DNA of 64,000 bases. It comes from Adiantum capillus-veneris. Lineage: Eukaryota > Streptophyta > Polypodiopsida > Polypodiales > Pteridaceae. Positions 1 through 10,732 of the stretch are shown here, one piece after another. Location of the stretch: assembly GCA_014529385.2 (NCBI GenBank), contig CM043945.1, forward strand, positions 152,247,741-152,311,740, written 5' to 3'. Each line of letters begins with the position of its first letter. Position 1 is the first letter of the stretch. The notes beneath the pieces are model-generated. The model worked only from the letters and a program-made list of their open reading frames with translations, did no database searches and was not told where the DNA came from. A program made the position numbers and the translations under genes.

Positions 1-1095
1 AGACCATAGTGCCCCTAGGATAACATCCTGATGTTGGAGAGGAGAGATGAAGAAGTCTTCTTTGTCGACATAGCTTTGGACATGAAGCTTCAACTTCCCA
101 ATAAAGGGAGTAACGGAGGCTTGTTGTCCCTTGAAAGCTGCATCAGCTGTCACTATATCTCCCATCTCAAAAGCTTGAATGCCCAACTTGGTGGCCAACT
201 CTACTGATATGAAGTTGAGAGTAGAGCCAGGGTCAAACAAGATGAAGGCATCATGCTCTCTTACCTTTCCCCAAGCATAGGAGAGTGATGATCCTTTGCA
301 ATGAGCATCCTCTTTTGGAGCTTCGATGGTGGAAGCCCTAGGAGTCTCATTGCGAGTATTCTTCTTGGGGCAAGAACGATAGCCATGTCATTGCTCCCCA
401 CACTTGAAACATTTATGGTCCTTGCGAAAAGCTTCAAGCTCTTCAGGAGAGAGTTTGTTTTTACCTTTGTAAACTCCCTTCTCCTTGGACCGATTGTTGT
501 TGTTGTTATTGTTGTTGTTGGAAGTGCCTTGGGAATTATTTTGTGCATTGGATTTCCCCCTTGCATCATTTTTATCTTTGTTTTCCATGGGCTTGACATT
601 ACGTTTAGCCCCTTGATGGAAATTGATGCGTGAAGCAACCATGGTGTGATGGATTACTTCGGAAATAGTACCAGGCCGTTGAGAGTTGATGTATTCGGCC
701 ATCTCTTCAGGTAATCCTGCACAGAATTGCTGTCTTTGCTCGACAAAGTCTATCTTTTGAAAGCCAGTAGCTTTGAGATGTAAATCCCAAAACTTGTCTA
801 CATACTTGTTGATAGACTCATGAGAGAGAAGCTTCAAGCCGCGCCATTCGGTAAGAACTTTATCTTTAGTATCGCTTGGAAGAAATTGCTTCATGATGAA
901 AACTCGTAGAGTTTTCCATGTCTTTGGGGCTTCTCCATTGCCACGAAGGCTAGCCCACCATTGAGGAGCGAATTTTTGGAAGTGCATAGCTACATGGCGT
1001 ATCTTGGAGGACTTTGTGAAGCCCTCGTCCCCAAAGGCCGCATCAAATTGTTGGATGAAGGCCAACACTTTGTCGGTAGCACCAAAGGTGCCACT
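1..1095 (-). pseudogene. Ty3/gypsy gag and start of protease, runs off window edge
   Basis: Read on the minus strand, this is a retrotransposon gag capsid domain (QWWASLRG, then KTWKTLRVFIMKQFLP), an asparagine-rich linker and a CCHC zinc knuckle beginning CFKCGEQ. A TGA at 388-390 interrupts the knuckle, but the same frame continues to HGYRSC and on into a protease-like FDPGSTLNFIS near 240-200. Gag packages element RNA; the protease would cut the polyprotein. Positions 1-300 are a near copy of 3672-3970, so this is a second unit of the same family. Unusually, gag follows integrase in the same reading frame with no LTR between them. The 5' join is near 1095. Confidence 0.85.
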
Positions 1096-3970
1096 TTGTT
1101 GAGATATGGCTATAGCCTCCCTAATCTTTTGAAAAGATTCTTGTAGGTCACGGCTATACTCATCGGCGGCGAAGATCTTCCCATGTACTTTGAGTAGCAA
1201 GGGACTTTTAGGTCTTCCCTCTATGATCTCGAAAGGTGCTTTCCATGTAGAAGTATGTACAGTATTATTGTCGGCATACTCTACTAGAGGTAAATACTTT
1301 TCCCATTGTGAGCGTTGATCTACTTCGGTAACATAAGTCTTGAGTAGATCGAGTATCGTAAGATTGGCTATCTCACTTTCGCCATCCGTTTGTGGGTGAA
1401 AGGCCGAAGAGAAATTCAATCTTGTTCCTAGATTTTCAAAGAGACCTTTCCAAAAATTACCGGTCATTCTAGGATCTCTATCTGACACGATGGATGTGGG
1501 TAATCCATGGTGCTTGAAAATATGACATATGAAGAGAGTTGCCATTTGATGTGCCTTAATATTGTTTTTGACAGGAATAAAATGTGCTTGCTTGCTAAAC
1601 CTGTCGACTATTGTCCATATTCCTGTATTCCCATGGATAGACTTGGGTAATCCAAAGATGAAATCCATGGATATACTCTCCCATGGTGAATTTGGAATAG
1701 GCAACGGCTGGAGTAATCCAAGTTGCTTCCCTCTATCATACTTGGTCTTTTGGCATACTACACATTTTGAAACATACTCTTGTATGTCCACTTTCATGGT
1801 AGGCCAATAGAAATACGTCTCTACTCCTCGGAGAGTAGGTTGGATACCTCTATGCCTTGCCTATGGAGGAGCATGGGATTCATACATAACCTTCTCACGA
1901 AGGGAATGGGTAACACATAGCCTATTTCCGTGGAGAAGATAACCATCCTGCAAGGTGAATGGTTCCTCTTTCTTCCCCAAAGCAAGGGCTGACATTATGT
2001 CTCTAAAGTCAGGGTCAGTAGCATACTCATCTATCATAGAGGATAGATCATTGTGAGTAGCTATAGACACCGCATTAACTTTTCGTCGTCGTGAAGGTGC
2101 ATCGGCAACTTGATTGTGCTTACCAGCTATGTGAGCAATATGGAAATTAAATTGCGAAAGAAAATTTGCCCACCTCATTTGTTTGTCAGAAAGTTTGGTT
2201 TGCGCCATGAAATACTTGAGACTTTGGTGATCCGTTCGTAGGATAAATGGAGTCCCCAATAGGTAGTGCTTCCATGTATCTAGGGCATGTAGAATAGCTA
2301 AAAGCTCTTTCTCATAAATGCCCAAGATTCATTCATCACTATTGAGCCTTCGGCTCTCATATGCTATGGCATGCCCTTCTTGAAGGAAAACCGCTCCAAG
2401 GCAATCACCACACGCATCACATTGGACCTCAAATGGGTTTGAGAGATCCGAAAGCACGAGGACTGGTTGGGAAGTAAGCTTCTCATTGAGTTTTTCAAAA
2501 GCATTTTGCTCCTTAGCAGTCCATACAAACTTAATGTTCTTCTTTGTTAAGTCGTGTAGTGGTCCTGCTACTTGAGAGAATTTTGCTATGAATCGTCTAT
2601 AGTATGCACACATACCAATAAAGCTTCTTAGCTCATGTAGATTCCTTGGGTTAGTCCATGATTTTATTACCTCTAACTTTGATGGATCCATACGAATACC
2701 ATCGTGAGAGATAATATGGCCTAGATATTGAATCTCTTGAAGGAAGAATTCACTTTTCTTTTGGTTGAGAAAAAGTTTGTTCTCCCTCAAGGCTTGAAAA
2801 ATCACTTGGAGATGTTGCTTATGTTCCTCCAAAGACTTGGAGTAGATGATGATATCATCAAAGAACACTCCAGTGAATTTACGATATGGTCTTAAAATTT
2901 TCTCCATGAGACGATTGAAAGTAGCTGGTGCATTAGTCAAGCCAAAAGGCACGACTAGATATTCATAAAGACCAAATGTTGTGCGAAACGCGGTCTTTAG
3001 GATATCTTCATCCACTATCCTTATTTGATGATAGCCACTCTTAAGGTCAATCCTACTGAAGTAGGTAGAGCCTTCTTTCTTATCAAACAGATCTTCTACC
3101 CGAGGCACGGGAAATCTGTTTTTGATAGTGATATGGTTTAGTGCTCGATAGTCCACACACATATGTTATGTACCATCTTTCTTTTGCACTAAAAGAACCG
3201 GAGAACAAAAGGGAGAAGAACTAGGCCTCACCATCCCTTTGTCTACCAATTCCTGTACTTGCCTCATAATCTCCTCTTGTTGAGCTTGTGAGACTCGATA
3301 AGGAGGTTTGTTAGGCGGTGAGCTTCCTTGAAGGAGCTGAATACGATGGTCATCATCCCCTCGTTTTGGAGGTAGGTCCATAGGGATATCATCGATGAAA
3401 ACATCTTGGGATCCTTTTAGAAACGTAGACAAGTCTAAATCTTCTTGATTCCTATCATTTTCTTTTGATGAAACATTATTAGCTTTTAGAGACTCTTTGA
3501 CATAAATCATTTACGCAGAAACTGGGCTCTTCATTGATTTATCAAAAGAAAGAGGATTTACAAGTGGAATAGTACGACCACGCTCACTAGCATCTATATA
3601 CATGTTCTTTCCCCTGTAGGTTAAGTAAATTCTCCTTTCAGGGAACTTCATGTTGGCAGCCATGCGATCAAACCATGGTGCCCCTAGGATAACATCCTGA
3701 TGTTGGAGAGGAGAGATGAAGAAGTCTTCTTTGTCGACATAGCTTTGGGCATGAAGCCTCAACTTCCCAATCAAGGGAGTAACGGAGGCTTGTTGTCCCT
3801 TGAAAGCTGCATCAGCTGTTACTATATCTCCCATCTCAAAAGCTTGAATGCCCAACTTGGTGGCCAACTCTATTGATATGAAGTTGAGAGTAGAGCCAGG
3901 GTCAAACAAGATGAAGGCATCATGCTCTCTTACCTTTCCCCAAGCATAGGAGAGTGATGATCCTTTGCAA
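1096..3970 (-). pseudogene. Ty3/gypsy pol: protease, RT, RNase H, integrase
   Basis: One minus-strand frame carries, in order, protease (FDPGSTLNFIS near 3905), reverse transcriptase (SPVLLVQKKDG, MCVDYRALN, catalytic FFDD near 2865), RNase H (GIYEKELLAILHAL near 2320), the H2C2 zinc-binding domain (CVVCQ near 1755) and integrase core. The DD35E triad is visible: D in SMDFIFG, D in SDRDPRMTG and E in DGESEIAN with 35 residues between the last two. Four in-frame stops break it, at 3511-3513 (TAA), 3163-3165 (TAA), 2329-2331 (TGA) and 1861-1863 (TAG). There is otherwise little decay, which suggests a fairly young copy. The integrase C-terminal tail is cut at about 1095, where gag begins. No LTR is seen on either side. 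Confidence 0.9.
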
Positions 3971-4959
3971 TGAGCATCCTCTTTTGGAGCTTAGATGGTG
4001 GAAGCCCTAGGAGTCTCACAAGCTCAACAAGAGGAGATTATGAGGCAAGTACAGGAATTGTTAGACAAAGGGATGGTGAGGCCTAGTTCCTCTCCCTTTT
4101 GTTCTCCAGTTCTTTTAGTGCAAAAGAAAGATGGTACATACCATATGTGTGTGGACTATCGAGCACTAAATCATATCACTATCAAAAATAGATTTCTCGT
4201 GCCTCCGGTAGAAGATCTGTTTGATAAGCTACAAGGCTCTACCTACTTCAGTAGGATTGACCTTAAGAGTGGCTATCATCAAATAAGGATAGTGGATGAA
4301 GATATCCTAAAGACCGTGTTTCGCACAATATTTGGTCTTTATTAATATCTAGTCATGGCTTTTGGCTTGACTAATGCACCAGCTACTTTCAATCGTCTCA
4401 TGGAGAAAGTTTTTAGACCATATCGTAAATTCACTCGAGTGTTCTTTGATGATAACATCATCTACTCCAAGTCTTTGGAGGAACATAAGCAACATCTCCA
4501 AGTGATTTTTCAAGCCTTGAGGGAGAACAAACTTTTTCTCAACCAAAAGAAAAGTGAATTCTTCCTTCAAGAGATTCAATATCTAGGTCATATTATCTCT
4601 CACGATGGTATTCGTATGGATCCATCAAAGTTAGAGGTAATAAAATCATGGCCTAACCCAAGGAATCTACATGAGCTAAGAAGCTTTATTGGTATGTGTG
4701 CATACTATAGACGATTCATAGCAAAATTCTCTCAAGTAGCAGGACCACTACACGACTTAACAAAGAAGAACGTTAAGTTTGTATGGACTGCTAAGGAGAA
4801 AAATGCTTTTGAAAAACTCAATGAGAAGCTTACTTCCCAACTAGTCCTCGTGCTTCCGGATCTCTCAAAGCCATTTGAGGTCCAATGTGATGCGTGTGGT
4901 GATTGCCTTAGAGCGGTTTTGCTTCAAGAAGGGCATGCCATAGCATATGAGAGCCGAAA
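2350..4959. repeat. Large inverted repeat of RT/RNase H sequence
   Basis: About 950 bp of RT and early RNase H at 2350-3293 (minus) is repeated in inverted orientation at 4008-4959 (plus), with a spacer of about 715 bp holding protease sequence. The arms can be followed base by base at both ends: GAGTCTCACAAGCTCAAC at the inner side and GAGAGCCGAA at the outer side. The arms are close to identical apart from scattered substitutions. Transcripts crossing the spacer could fold into long double-stranded RNA. Confidence 0.9.
4008..4959 (+). pseudogene. Ty3/gypsy RT-RNase H fragment, inverted copy
   Basis: This plus-strand copy of the RT at 2350-3293 starts at QAQQEEIMRQVQELLDKGMV and runs through MCVDYRALN, the palm and FFDDNIIYS to FEVQCDACGDCL. 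It has one nonsense codon, TAA at 4343-4345, where the minus copy reads GAA. The isoleucine after the catalytic FFDD is asparagine here. The copy has its own differences from the other arm, for example TAC at the position where the minus arm has the TAA at 3163. It ends sharply at about 4960, where CACTA transposase sequence begins. Confidence 0.9.
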
Positions 4960-4961
4960 AG

Positions 4962-6230
4962 CAGATATACATCCATGTTTTTTACCCTTTTATTTCCTGG
5001 AATGAGAAGTGATAGTAAAATTTTTCCCTTTTTTGTTGCCTCCCAAGGCGGAATATTGTAGTTTACAACAACCAGCGGCCAAGTGCTCCATGAAGTAGAG
5101 CGGTGCCCAAATGGATTCACTCTATCACTAGCTAACCCAATATTCAAGTGATGAGGCTCGTCCTTGAACTCTGACCATGTGTCCTCTATGTGCTTCCACG
5201 CTGGTGAGTCAGCTGGCACTCTCATAATACCATCTGTGGAGCGGTTTTTTGCATGCCAACTCAAAAGCTCGCTCGTAACCTTCGATCTAAACATGTGTTG
5301 GATGTGAGGGATGAGTGGAAAATGCCTCAAAACTTTACGTGGAATTCTGTTGCTCTGCATTCCTTCTTTGAACCTAGGCTCCCCGCACGATGGACATGTG
5401 TCACAATCGGCATGCTCATTACGAAAGAGCACACAATCGTTCACGCAAGCATGAATGCAATCATAATCCATCCCTAATGCAGTCACCACTTCGCAGGCTT
5501 TTCGTCTGTTCTCTGGCATGTGATTGCCAGCTGGCAGCATCTTTCCTAGCAACCTATCAGAAGAAGAAAGTACATGAGAAGCTAATTTATGCACTCCACA
5601 AGCATCCTTCACAATCTATAAACATACCTCAAAAGTGCGTCAACACTAGCATTGCTCCATCCAAACATCGCCTGAAGGTTAAGGACTTCGAGAGAAGCCC
5701 TTAAAATGGAGTAAGAGCATCTATCATATAGTTCGGTGTGTGCCGAATCGAGTAGCTCACTCCTCGTTCGCTCGGAAGATTCTTCGCATGCACACTCTGG
5801 TTCATGCTCCTCCTCTCGTGCAAAGAGATCCTCAACCATTCTATGCAAATGGTCGTCTTCTGCATCCACGTAAGGAGATGGGATGTGGTCACTCGGATAA
5901 GAGGGAGCAGCAGTACTTCGCTGATTTGATGTGTTTCCTCCCTCTCTAATGGATTCCTGGCACATGCGCTCTTCCACCCTCCTTTCCCCTCCTCCACCAA
6001 CCACACGCCAATGTGGGGTGACGTCAATAGCCGCAACAATTCGTGGATCGTTTGTTTCCATCCGTGCACGCTTGCGAGGATCGTCCCATAGTCCATAATC
6101 TTCTACATGGCTCAAGCATATCCGTCGAAGTCGAGCAATGACACATTTGCACCGCACGCATGGGCATGGTAATCGCTCGGCCAACCACTGTGATCTATCC
6201 GGTTCAGTGAACGGGCCAAAATCATCCCAC
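4962..6230 (-). pseudogene. CACTA (En/Spm) transposase, N-terminal part, truncated
   Basis: Two exons read on the minus strand. Exon 6230-5628 begins after an acceptor AG at 6232-6231 and encodes WDDFGPF, then CPCVRCKC, the cysteine-rich transposase-associated domain. A 74-base GT-AG intron (5554-5627) splits DALLR from LLGKMLP. The second exon encodes the start of the TNP2-like transposase domain: VNDCVLFRNE, CPSCGEPRF, a WSTWPLVVVNYNIPPW motif and NMDVYL. The reading then joins the inverted RT arm at about 4961, so the catalytic remainder is missing. The same intron position and motifs occur in the fuller element at 47-50.7 kb, which supports the gene model. It is transcribed away from the TnpA-like gene at 8689. 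Confidence 0.85.
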
Positions 6231-6535
6231 CTACATTAATAAATTACATACACTAATTAAAATCAAAGTACCAAAGAATGTTAATAAAATATCATTAAAA
6301 AATAAAAATTAACCATTTAGGTAAAAATATCGATTTCAAAGTACTAGAAATACTTTCATTTTATATATTTTTTATAAAAAACATAGTACCAATAGATTGT
6401 GAGGATCAATAGTAGTAATGTCAAAACGTGGCCATCAGTTTATTTGGCCCGAATTTGCGTCGCGGTAATGTTTGCGATAAGAGACGCGGTAATGCTCGCG
6501 GTAATAGCAGTGGAAAATCAAATTTTAATTTTTTT
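6231..6535. promoter_or_regulatory. Likely divergent promoter region of the CACTA element
   Basis: This lies between the 5' exon of the minus-strand transposase and the TATA box of the plus-strand second gene. It is AT-rich and has three copies of GCGGTAAT between about 6460 and 6512. The same octamer and its complement recur many times in the terminal 230 bases at 10500-10732. In En/Spm elements the TnpA protein binds short repeated subterminal motifs, so these may be binding sites for the second gene product. An upstream exon of the transposase, if present, is not identifiable here. Confidence 0.5.
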
Positions 6536-6543
6536 TATAAATA
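6536..6543 (+). promoter_or_regulatory. TATA box (TATAAATA)
   Basis: TATAAATA is followed by a pyrimidine-rich stretch typical of a plant 5' UTR and then by a good splice donor, TCTAT/GTAAGT, at 6725/6726. It is the best plus-strand promoter candidate for the gene at 8689. Confidence 0.55.
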
Positions 6544-6839
6544 GGGGCACCCGCGTGCCCCGCAAAGTTCAAAGCCCTAAAATTCGAATTTCATCGTCTT
6601 CTCCACAGAAGCCGAGAGCGCGAACCTCACAACCTTGAGCTCTACCTCCATCTCTACTCTTCTACTCTCCATCATCTCTACTCTTCCACTCTCCTACCCT
6701 CTCCCAACAAGCGCTTCAATTCTATGTAAGTTTTGTTGTTATGTTTTTTGATTTTTTCACACGTATACACACACATGCATACACACACACGCATACACAG
6801 ATGGATATACTCATACAGACGCATGCACACACATGCATA

Positions 6840-8330
6840 CACACACACTAATTAGTGCATGTGTACGTTCTTTACACACTAATTAGTGCATGTGTTCTTT
6901 ACACACACTAATTAGTGTGTGCATTATTCTAATGCACACACTAATTAGTGTAAGTAAAGACACACCAAAACTTAAATTTGTTAATTATTAGTTACTTGGA
7001 AAATCTAAACTTGTTAGATTTTATTACTTGCATAACCTAATATGTTAAATTTGGGATTGGCCATGCACACACTAATTAGTGTGTGTTAACACACACTAAT
7101 TAGTGTGTGATTAGTGTGTTATTACTGTGTGCATTGGCCAATGTGATTGGTCAATGCACACACTAATTAGTGTGTGATTAGTGTGTGCATTGGCCAATGT
7201 GTTTGGTCAATGCACACACTAATTAGTGCTCATTAACACACACTAATTTGTGTGTGATTAGTGTGTGCATTGACCAAACACATTGGCCAATGTACACACT
7301 AATTAGTGTGCTATTAGTGTGTGCATTGGCCAATGTGATTGGTCAATGCACACACTAATAAGTGTGTTATTAGTGTGTGCATTCGCCAATGGGGTTGGCC
7401 AATTCACACACTAATTAGTGTGTGATTAGTGTGTGCATTGACCAATATGATTGGTCAATGTAGACACTAATTAGTGTGTTATTAGTGTGTGCATTGGCCA
7501 ATGTGATTGGTCAATGCACACACTAATTAGTGTGTGATTAGTGTGTGCATTGGTCAATGAACACACTAATTAGTGCTCATTAACACACACTAATTTGTGT
7601 GTGATTAGTGTGTGCATTGAACAATGTGATTGGTCAATGTACACACTAATTAGTGTGCTATTAGTGTGTGCATTGGCCAATGTGATTGGTCAATGCACAC
7701 ATTAATTAGTTTTGGATTAGCATTGGTCAATTGGATTGGCCAATACACACATTATTTAGTGTATGTGATTAGTGTGTGCATTGGCGAATGTGATTGGTCA
7801 ATACACACACTATTTAGTGTGTGATTAGTGTGTGCATTGACCAATGGAATTGACCAATGCACACACTAATTAGTGTATGTTAACACACACTAATTAGTGT
7901 GTTCACAATCTAATGCCCACACTAATTAGTGTATGTTAAAACACACTATTAGTGTGTGCACAAGCCAATGCACACACTAATTAGTGTATGTTAACACACA
8001 CTAATTAGTGTGTGCACAAGCCAATTACACAAGCCAATGCACACACTAATTAGTGTATGTTAACACACACTAATTAGTGTGTGCACAAGACAATTAAACA
8101 AGCCAATTATTCACGCCAATGCATACACTAATTAGTGTGTGCACAAACTAATGCGCACACTAATTAGTGTGTTTTAACACACACTAATTAGTGTGTGCAC
8201 AATCTAATGCACACACTAATTAGTGTGTGCACAAGCCAATGCACACACTAATTAGTGTATGTTAACACACACTAATTAGTGTGTGCACAAGCCAATTAAA
8301 CAAGCCAACACTAAAACACACACTAATTAT
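6840..8330. repeat. Palindromic repeat array, core ACTAATTAGT with CCAAT-box spacers
   Basis: About 27 exact copies of ACTAATTAGT, most extended to the palindrome CACACACTAATTAGTGTGTG, plus several one-base variants. In the first half the units alternate with GCATTGGCCAATG and GATTGGTCAATG, giving a loose unit near 58 bases. In the second half the spacers are ACAAGCCAAT and TGTTAACACAC. The array lies between the probable donor at 6726 and an acceptor-like CCCTAG at 8663-8668, so it probably occupies the 5' UTR intron of the second CACTA gene. TAATTA is the classic homeodomain core and ATTGG/CCAAT is the NF-Y core; whether these are used is unknown. Confidence 0.9.
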
Positions 8331-8688
8331 GTTAAATTAAACAACAATCAACACAAAAACAGAAACATACCTCCATGATTAAGTCGTAGGTAACGTATTA
8401 GTCCCCAATGACCGTCCAAGTGATCACGCAATCGATCACACTAATCATAAACACAATAATCTCTTATTAGTCAATACACACACTAATATCTTATTAGCAC
8501 TCGAGGCTTTGTAAGACTCTTTTATAGGTTGTAGACACACATTGGATTCTTTCCACATTGGATTCTTTCAACATTGGATACTATAGAGAATCCAATGTTA
8601 AAAAATCCAATGTTTGAAAAAAATCAATGTGTAAATTTTTAATCATATATTCAAATTTTATACCCTAGTTTAATCTTTGTCGTGATAA
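8331..8688 (+). other. 3' part of the probable 5' UTR intron and leader
   Basis: AT-rich sequence without coding potential. At 8540-8630 it holds ACATTGGATTCTTTC twice, followed by complementary copies (GAATCCAATGTT, AATCCAATGTTT), a small inverted-repeat group. The likely acceptor CCCTAG ends at 8668, about 20 bases before the first ATG. Confidence 0.5.
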
Positions 8689-10185
8689 ATGCAAACCATG
8701 TCTTCTTCTTCCACACCACGCTTTCGCAGCATTGAGGATTTCATGGCAGACGGGATGTCATATCCCGACGCTCTCTCTGCCTATCATTCACAGCCGTCAC
8801 CTCAGCAGTCATCATCAGGGTTCGACTGGTTTCGAGACGCTCTAGGTGGGTCCAGTTCCATACCTGTGACCGATTCAGATGTGGAGAGGGCATTGCGTCT
8901 TCGGGCTGAGTGGTTAGGTTCAGAGCAGACCCTTACACAGCGCTATTCACCGGCGCAGCTAGCAGATTTTGGATTATCAGAGGTCTCTACTTCGACTGGC
9001 GGCACTCCATACTTGCAGAGTTTTCCAGCTACAGCTCCAGGTTTAACTTTTCCTTCACAAGGTCCAACGCCCCAGGGTCCGACGCCGTTGGGTGCAACGC
9101 CCCAGGGTCCGACGCCGTTGGGCGTCCACCTATCCATCACCTATCCCACCTTCTGTCCCAGATTCACGTCGGCGCTCTTCTGGCAGTTAGCGTCAGGGCA
9201 GCTCGCGCGCTAGCGCCGGTCGATCTCGACGAGGGAGCGGAGCTAGTTGTTGTTTTGGGGGGGGGGGGGGGAGTACTACAGATTCTCCTCCACAGTCACC
9301 GCTCCCTGCTCCAGCAGAAGATGAGGACCATGACATGCCTTCACCAGATGCTCGCGGGCTATAATACCAGGTTCATAGAGGAGGTATGGTAGATCTCGGG
9401 ACAGCACAGGGCAAGAGATTCCGCACACACGTCAACCAATTAATCCACTCCACATATATCAATTGTTTTCTCAAATTTGATCAGCAAGATCCCTACAACC
9501 TCACATATATAGAGACAACCATGCACATGCGTTTCCCCAACCCTGAGGGGCAACAATTCTCAAGGCAATGGTTGCAAGAGCATGTCAAAGCATTTCTGAA
9601 GAACAAAAAATCTAGTGTGAGGAGAGCGGCAAAGAAGACAATGGAGTCTCCAGAGCATAGCTATCAGCCAGGAAATGTCCATGATGTGGAGTGGGAGACC
9701 GCTATGGGCGAGAAAGAGGACCAAAGGGCAATCGGTGCGAGGATGTACACGCGTCAAGTTGAGGCCAGATCCCATCAGACTCCTCCGCATTATGGTTCGG
9801 GAGGAAAAACGGCTTGGAAAGACAAATATGTAAGTAAAAATATTAGTTTTATTGTAAAAAATCTAATGTTTTTCATTTAATTAATTGGTTGCTATTTTTT
9901 GTCAGTATAACATTACCATGAGTCGCCCGACCAGAGAAGTGCAGAGATATAGAGAGAACCATACCGAGTATCAAACTTGGTGTTGGTTGTTTGAAAATCA
10001 AATGATCTCTCGAGAGGAGTTCGAAAATGTGTGCAGAAGTCTGCAACATGTAAGTTTAATCTTATCTAAATAATCAAATTGTTGATTTTATATCAAATAT
10101 TAAATAACAAAGTGCTAATTGTTTCTTTTTTATGGTTTTGCAGAGTCAAGGAGTTCCACGTGAAATGTCGTCAACTCCCCCATGA
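8689..10185 (+). pseudogene. CACTA second gene, TnpA-like DNA-binding protein, damaged
   Basis: The reading starts MQTMSSSSTPRFRSIEDFMADG. Next comes a proline/threonine repeat, QGPTPLGATPQGPTPLG, then an Arg/Ser-rich stretch reached only by a frameshift near 9120, a run of 16 G at about 9257-9272, and DSPPQSPLPAPAEDEDHDMP. The conserved C-terminal half starts near 9386 (LGTAQGKRFRTHVNQ, MRFPNPEGQQFSRQWLQEHV). Two GT-AG introns are clear: 9830-9905 and 10050-10143. The last exon ends SSTPP and TGA at 10183-10185. A stop also lies near 9360. The position inside a CACTA element, and the layout of a low-complexity N-terminus followed by a basic helical region, suggest TnpA or plant Transposase_24-type proteins; the assignment to a named family is inference. 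Confidence 0.65.
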
Positions 10186-10499
10186 GCATCCTCTATTTTG
10201 TATACGCTGGCCCCGTTTGCCCTATCCCACATGACCATACTCTATTTTGTACACGCGGGCTTTTTTTGCCCTTTATGTAAATGCAATACCTATCATTTTT
10301 TGGCTCAATACCTCCCCCAATTGTAATTCCACTTATGTAAATGAAATTATCAATCTTTTTTAGGCTCAATGTATTGTCCAATTGTGATATTTTGTTGTAA
10401 TTAATAATAATTCTGTAAAATAACTAAAATAAATAAAAAAATAGATGACCTTTTGGATGGTCCTGCAAAGGACAATCCAAATAGTCATCTGTTTTTTTA

Positions 10500-10732
10500 T
10501 AATAAATCCCTTCGCGGTAATGCTCGCGATAAGCCTGACGCGGTAATATGTGTGGGTACTGTTGCAGCAAAGCACGAGGTAATATTTCTGGAAATATTGC
10601 CGCATCAGTTACCGCTAGACCATTACCGCTAGCTTTGCCGCACTATTTGCCGCGTATGGGAATTCTTATATTTCAAGTTTGTTTATTTTTTTGCGGTAAT
10701 GTGAGCGATAATACCGCGCATATGTTATAGTG
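10500..10732. mobile_element. CACTA right terminus with subterminal repeats
   Basis: On the minus strand the end reads CACTATAACATATGCGCGG from 10732 inward, matching the CACTA terminal rule. Within 230 bases GCGGTAAT or its complement ATTACCGC recurs in both orientations (10513, 10540, 10615-10628, 10692) with related GCCGC and GCGATAA words. Such dense subterminal arrays are the hallmark of CACTA ends. No matching left TIR was found; the left part ends at the truncation near 4961. Confidence 0.75.

Noticed and set aside
301-633. Plus-strand 110-codon ORF with hydrophobic runs resembling membrane segments.
   Set aside because: It is the antisense of the asparagine-rich gag linker and zinc knuckle; the hydrophobic runs come from reverse-complemented Asn codons.
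6840-8330. CRISPR array, because of regularly repeated palindromic units.
   Set aside because: Units and spacers are both repetitive, spacing is irregular, there are no cas genes and the context is a plant transposon.
8910-9392. Alternative plus-strand ORF of 160 codons overlapping the TnpA-like gene.
   Set aside because: It uses a glycine run from a G homopolymer and ends before the conserved C-terminal half; another frame carries the Ser/Arg-rich continuation expected for the gene.
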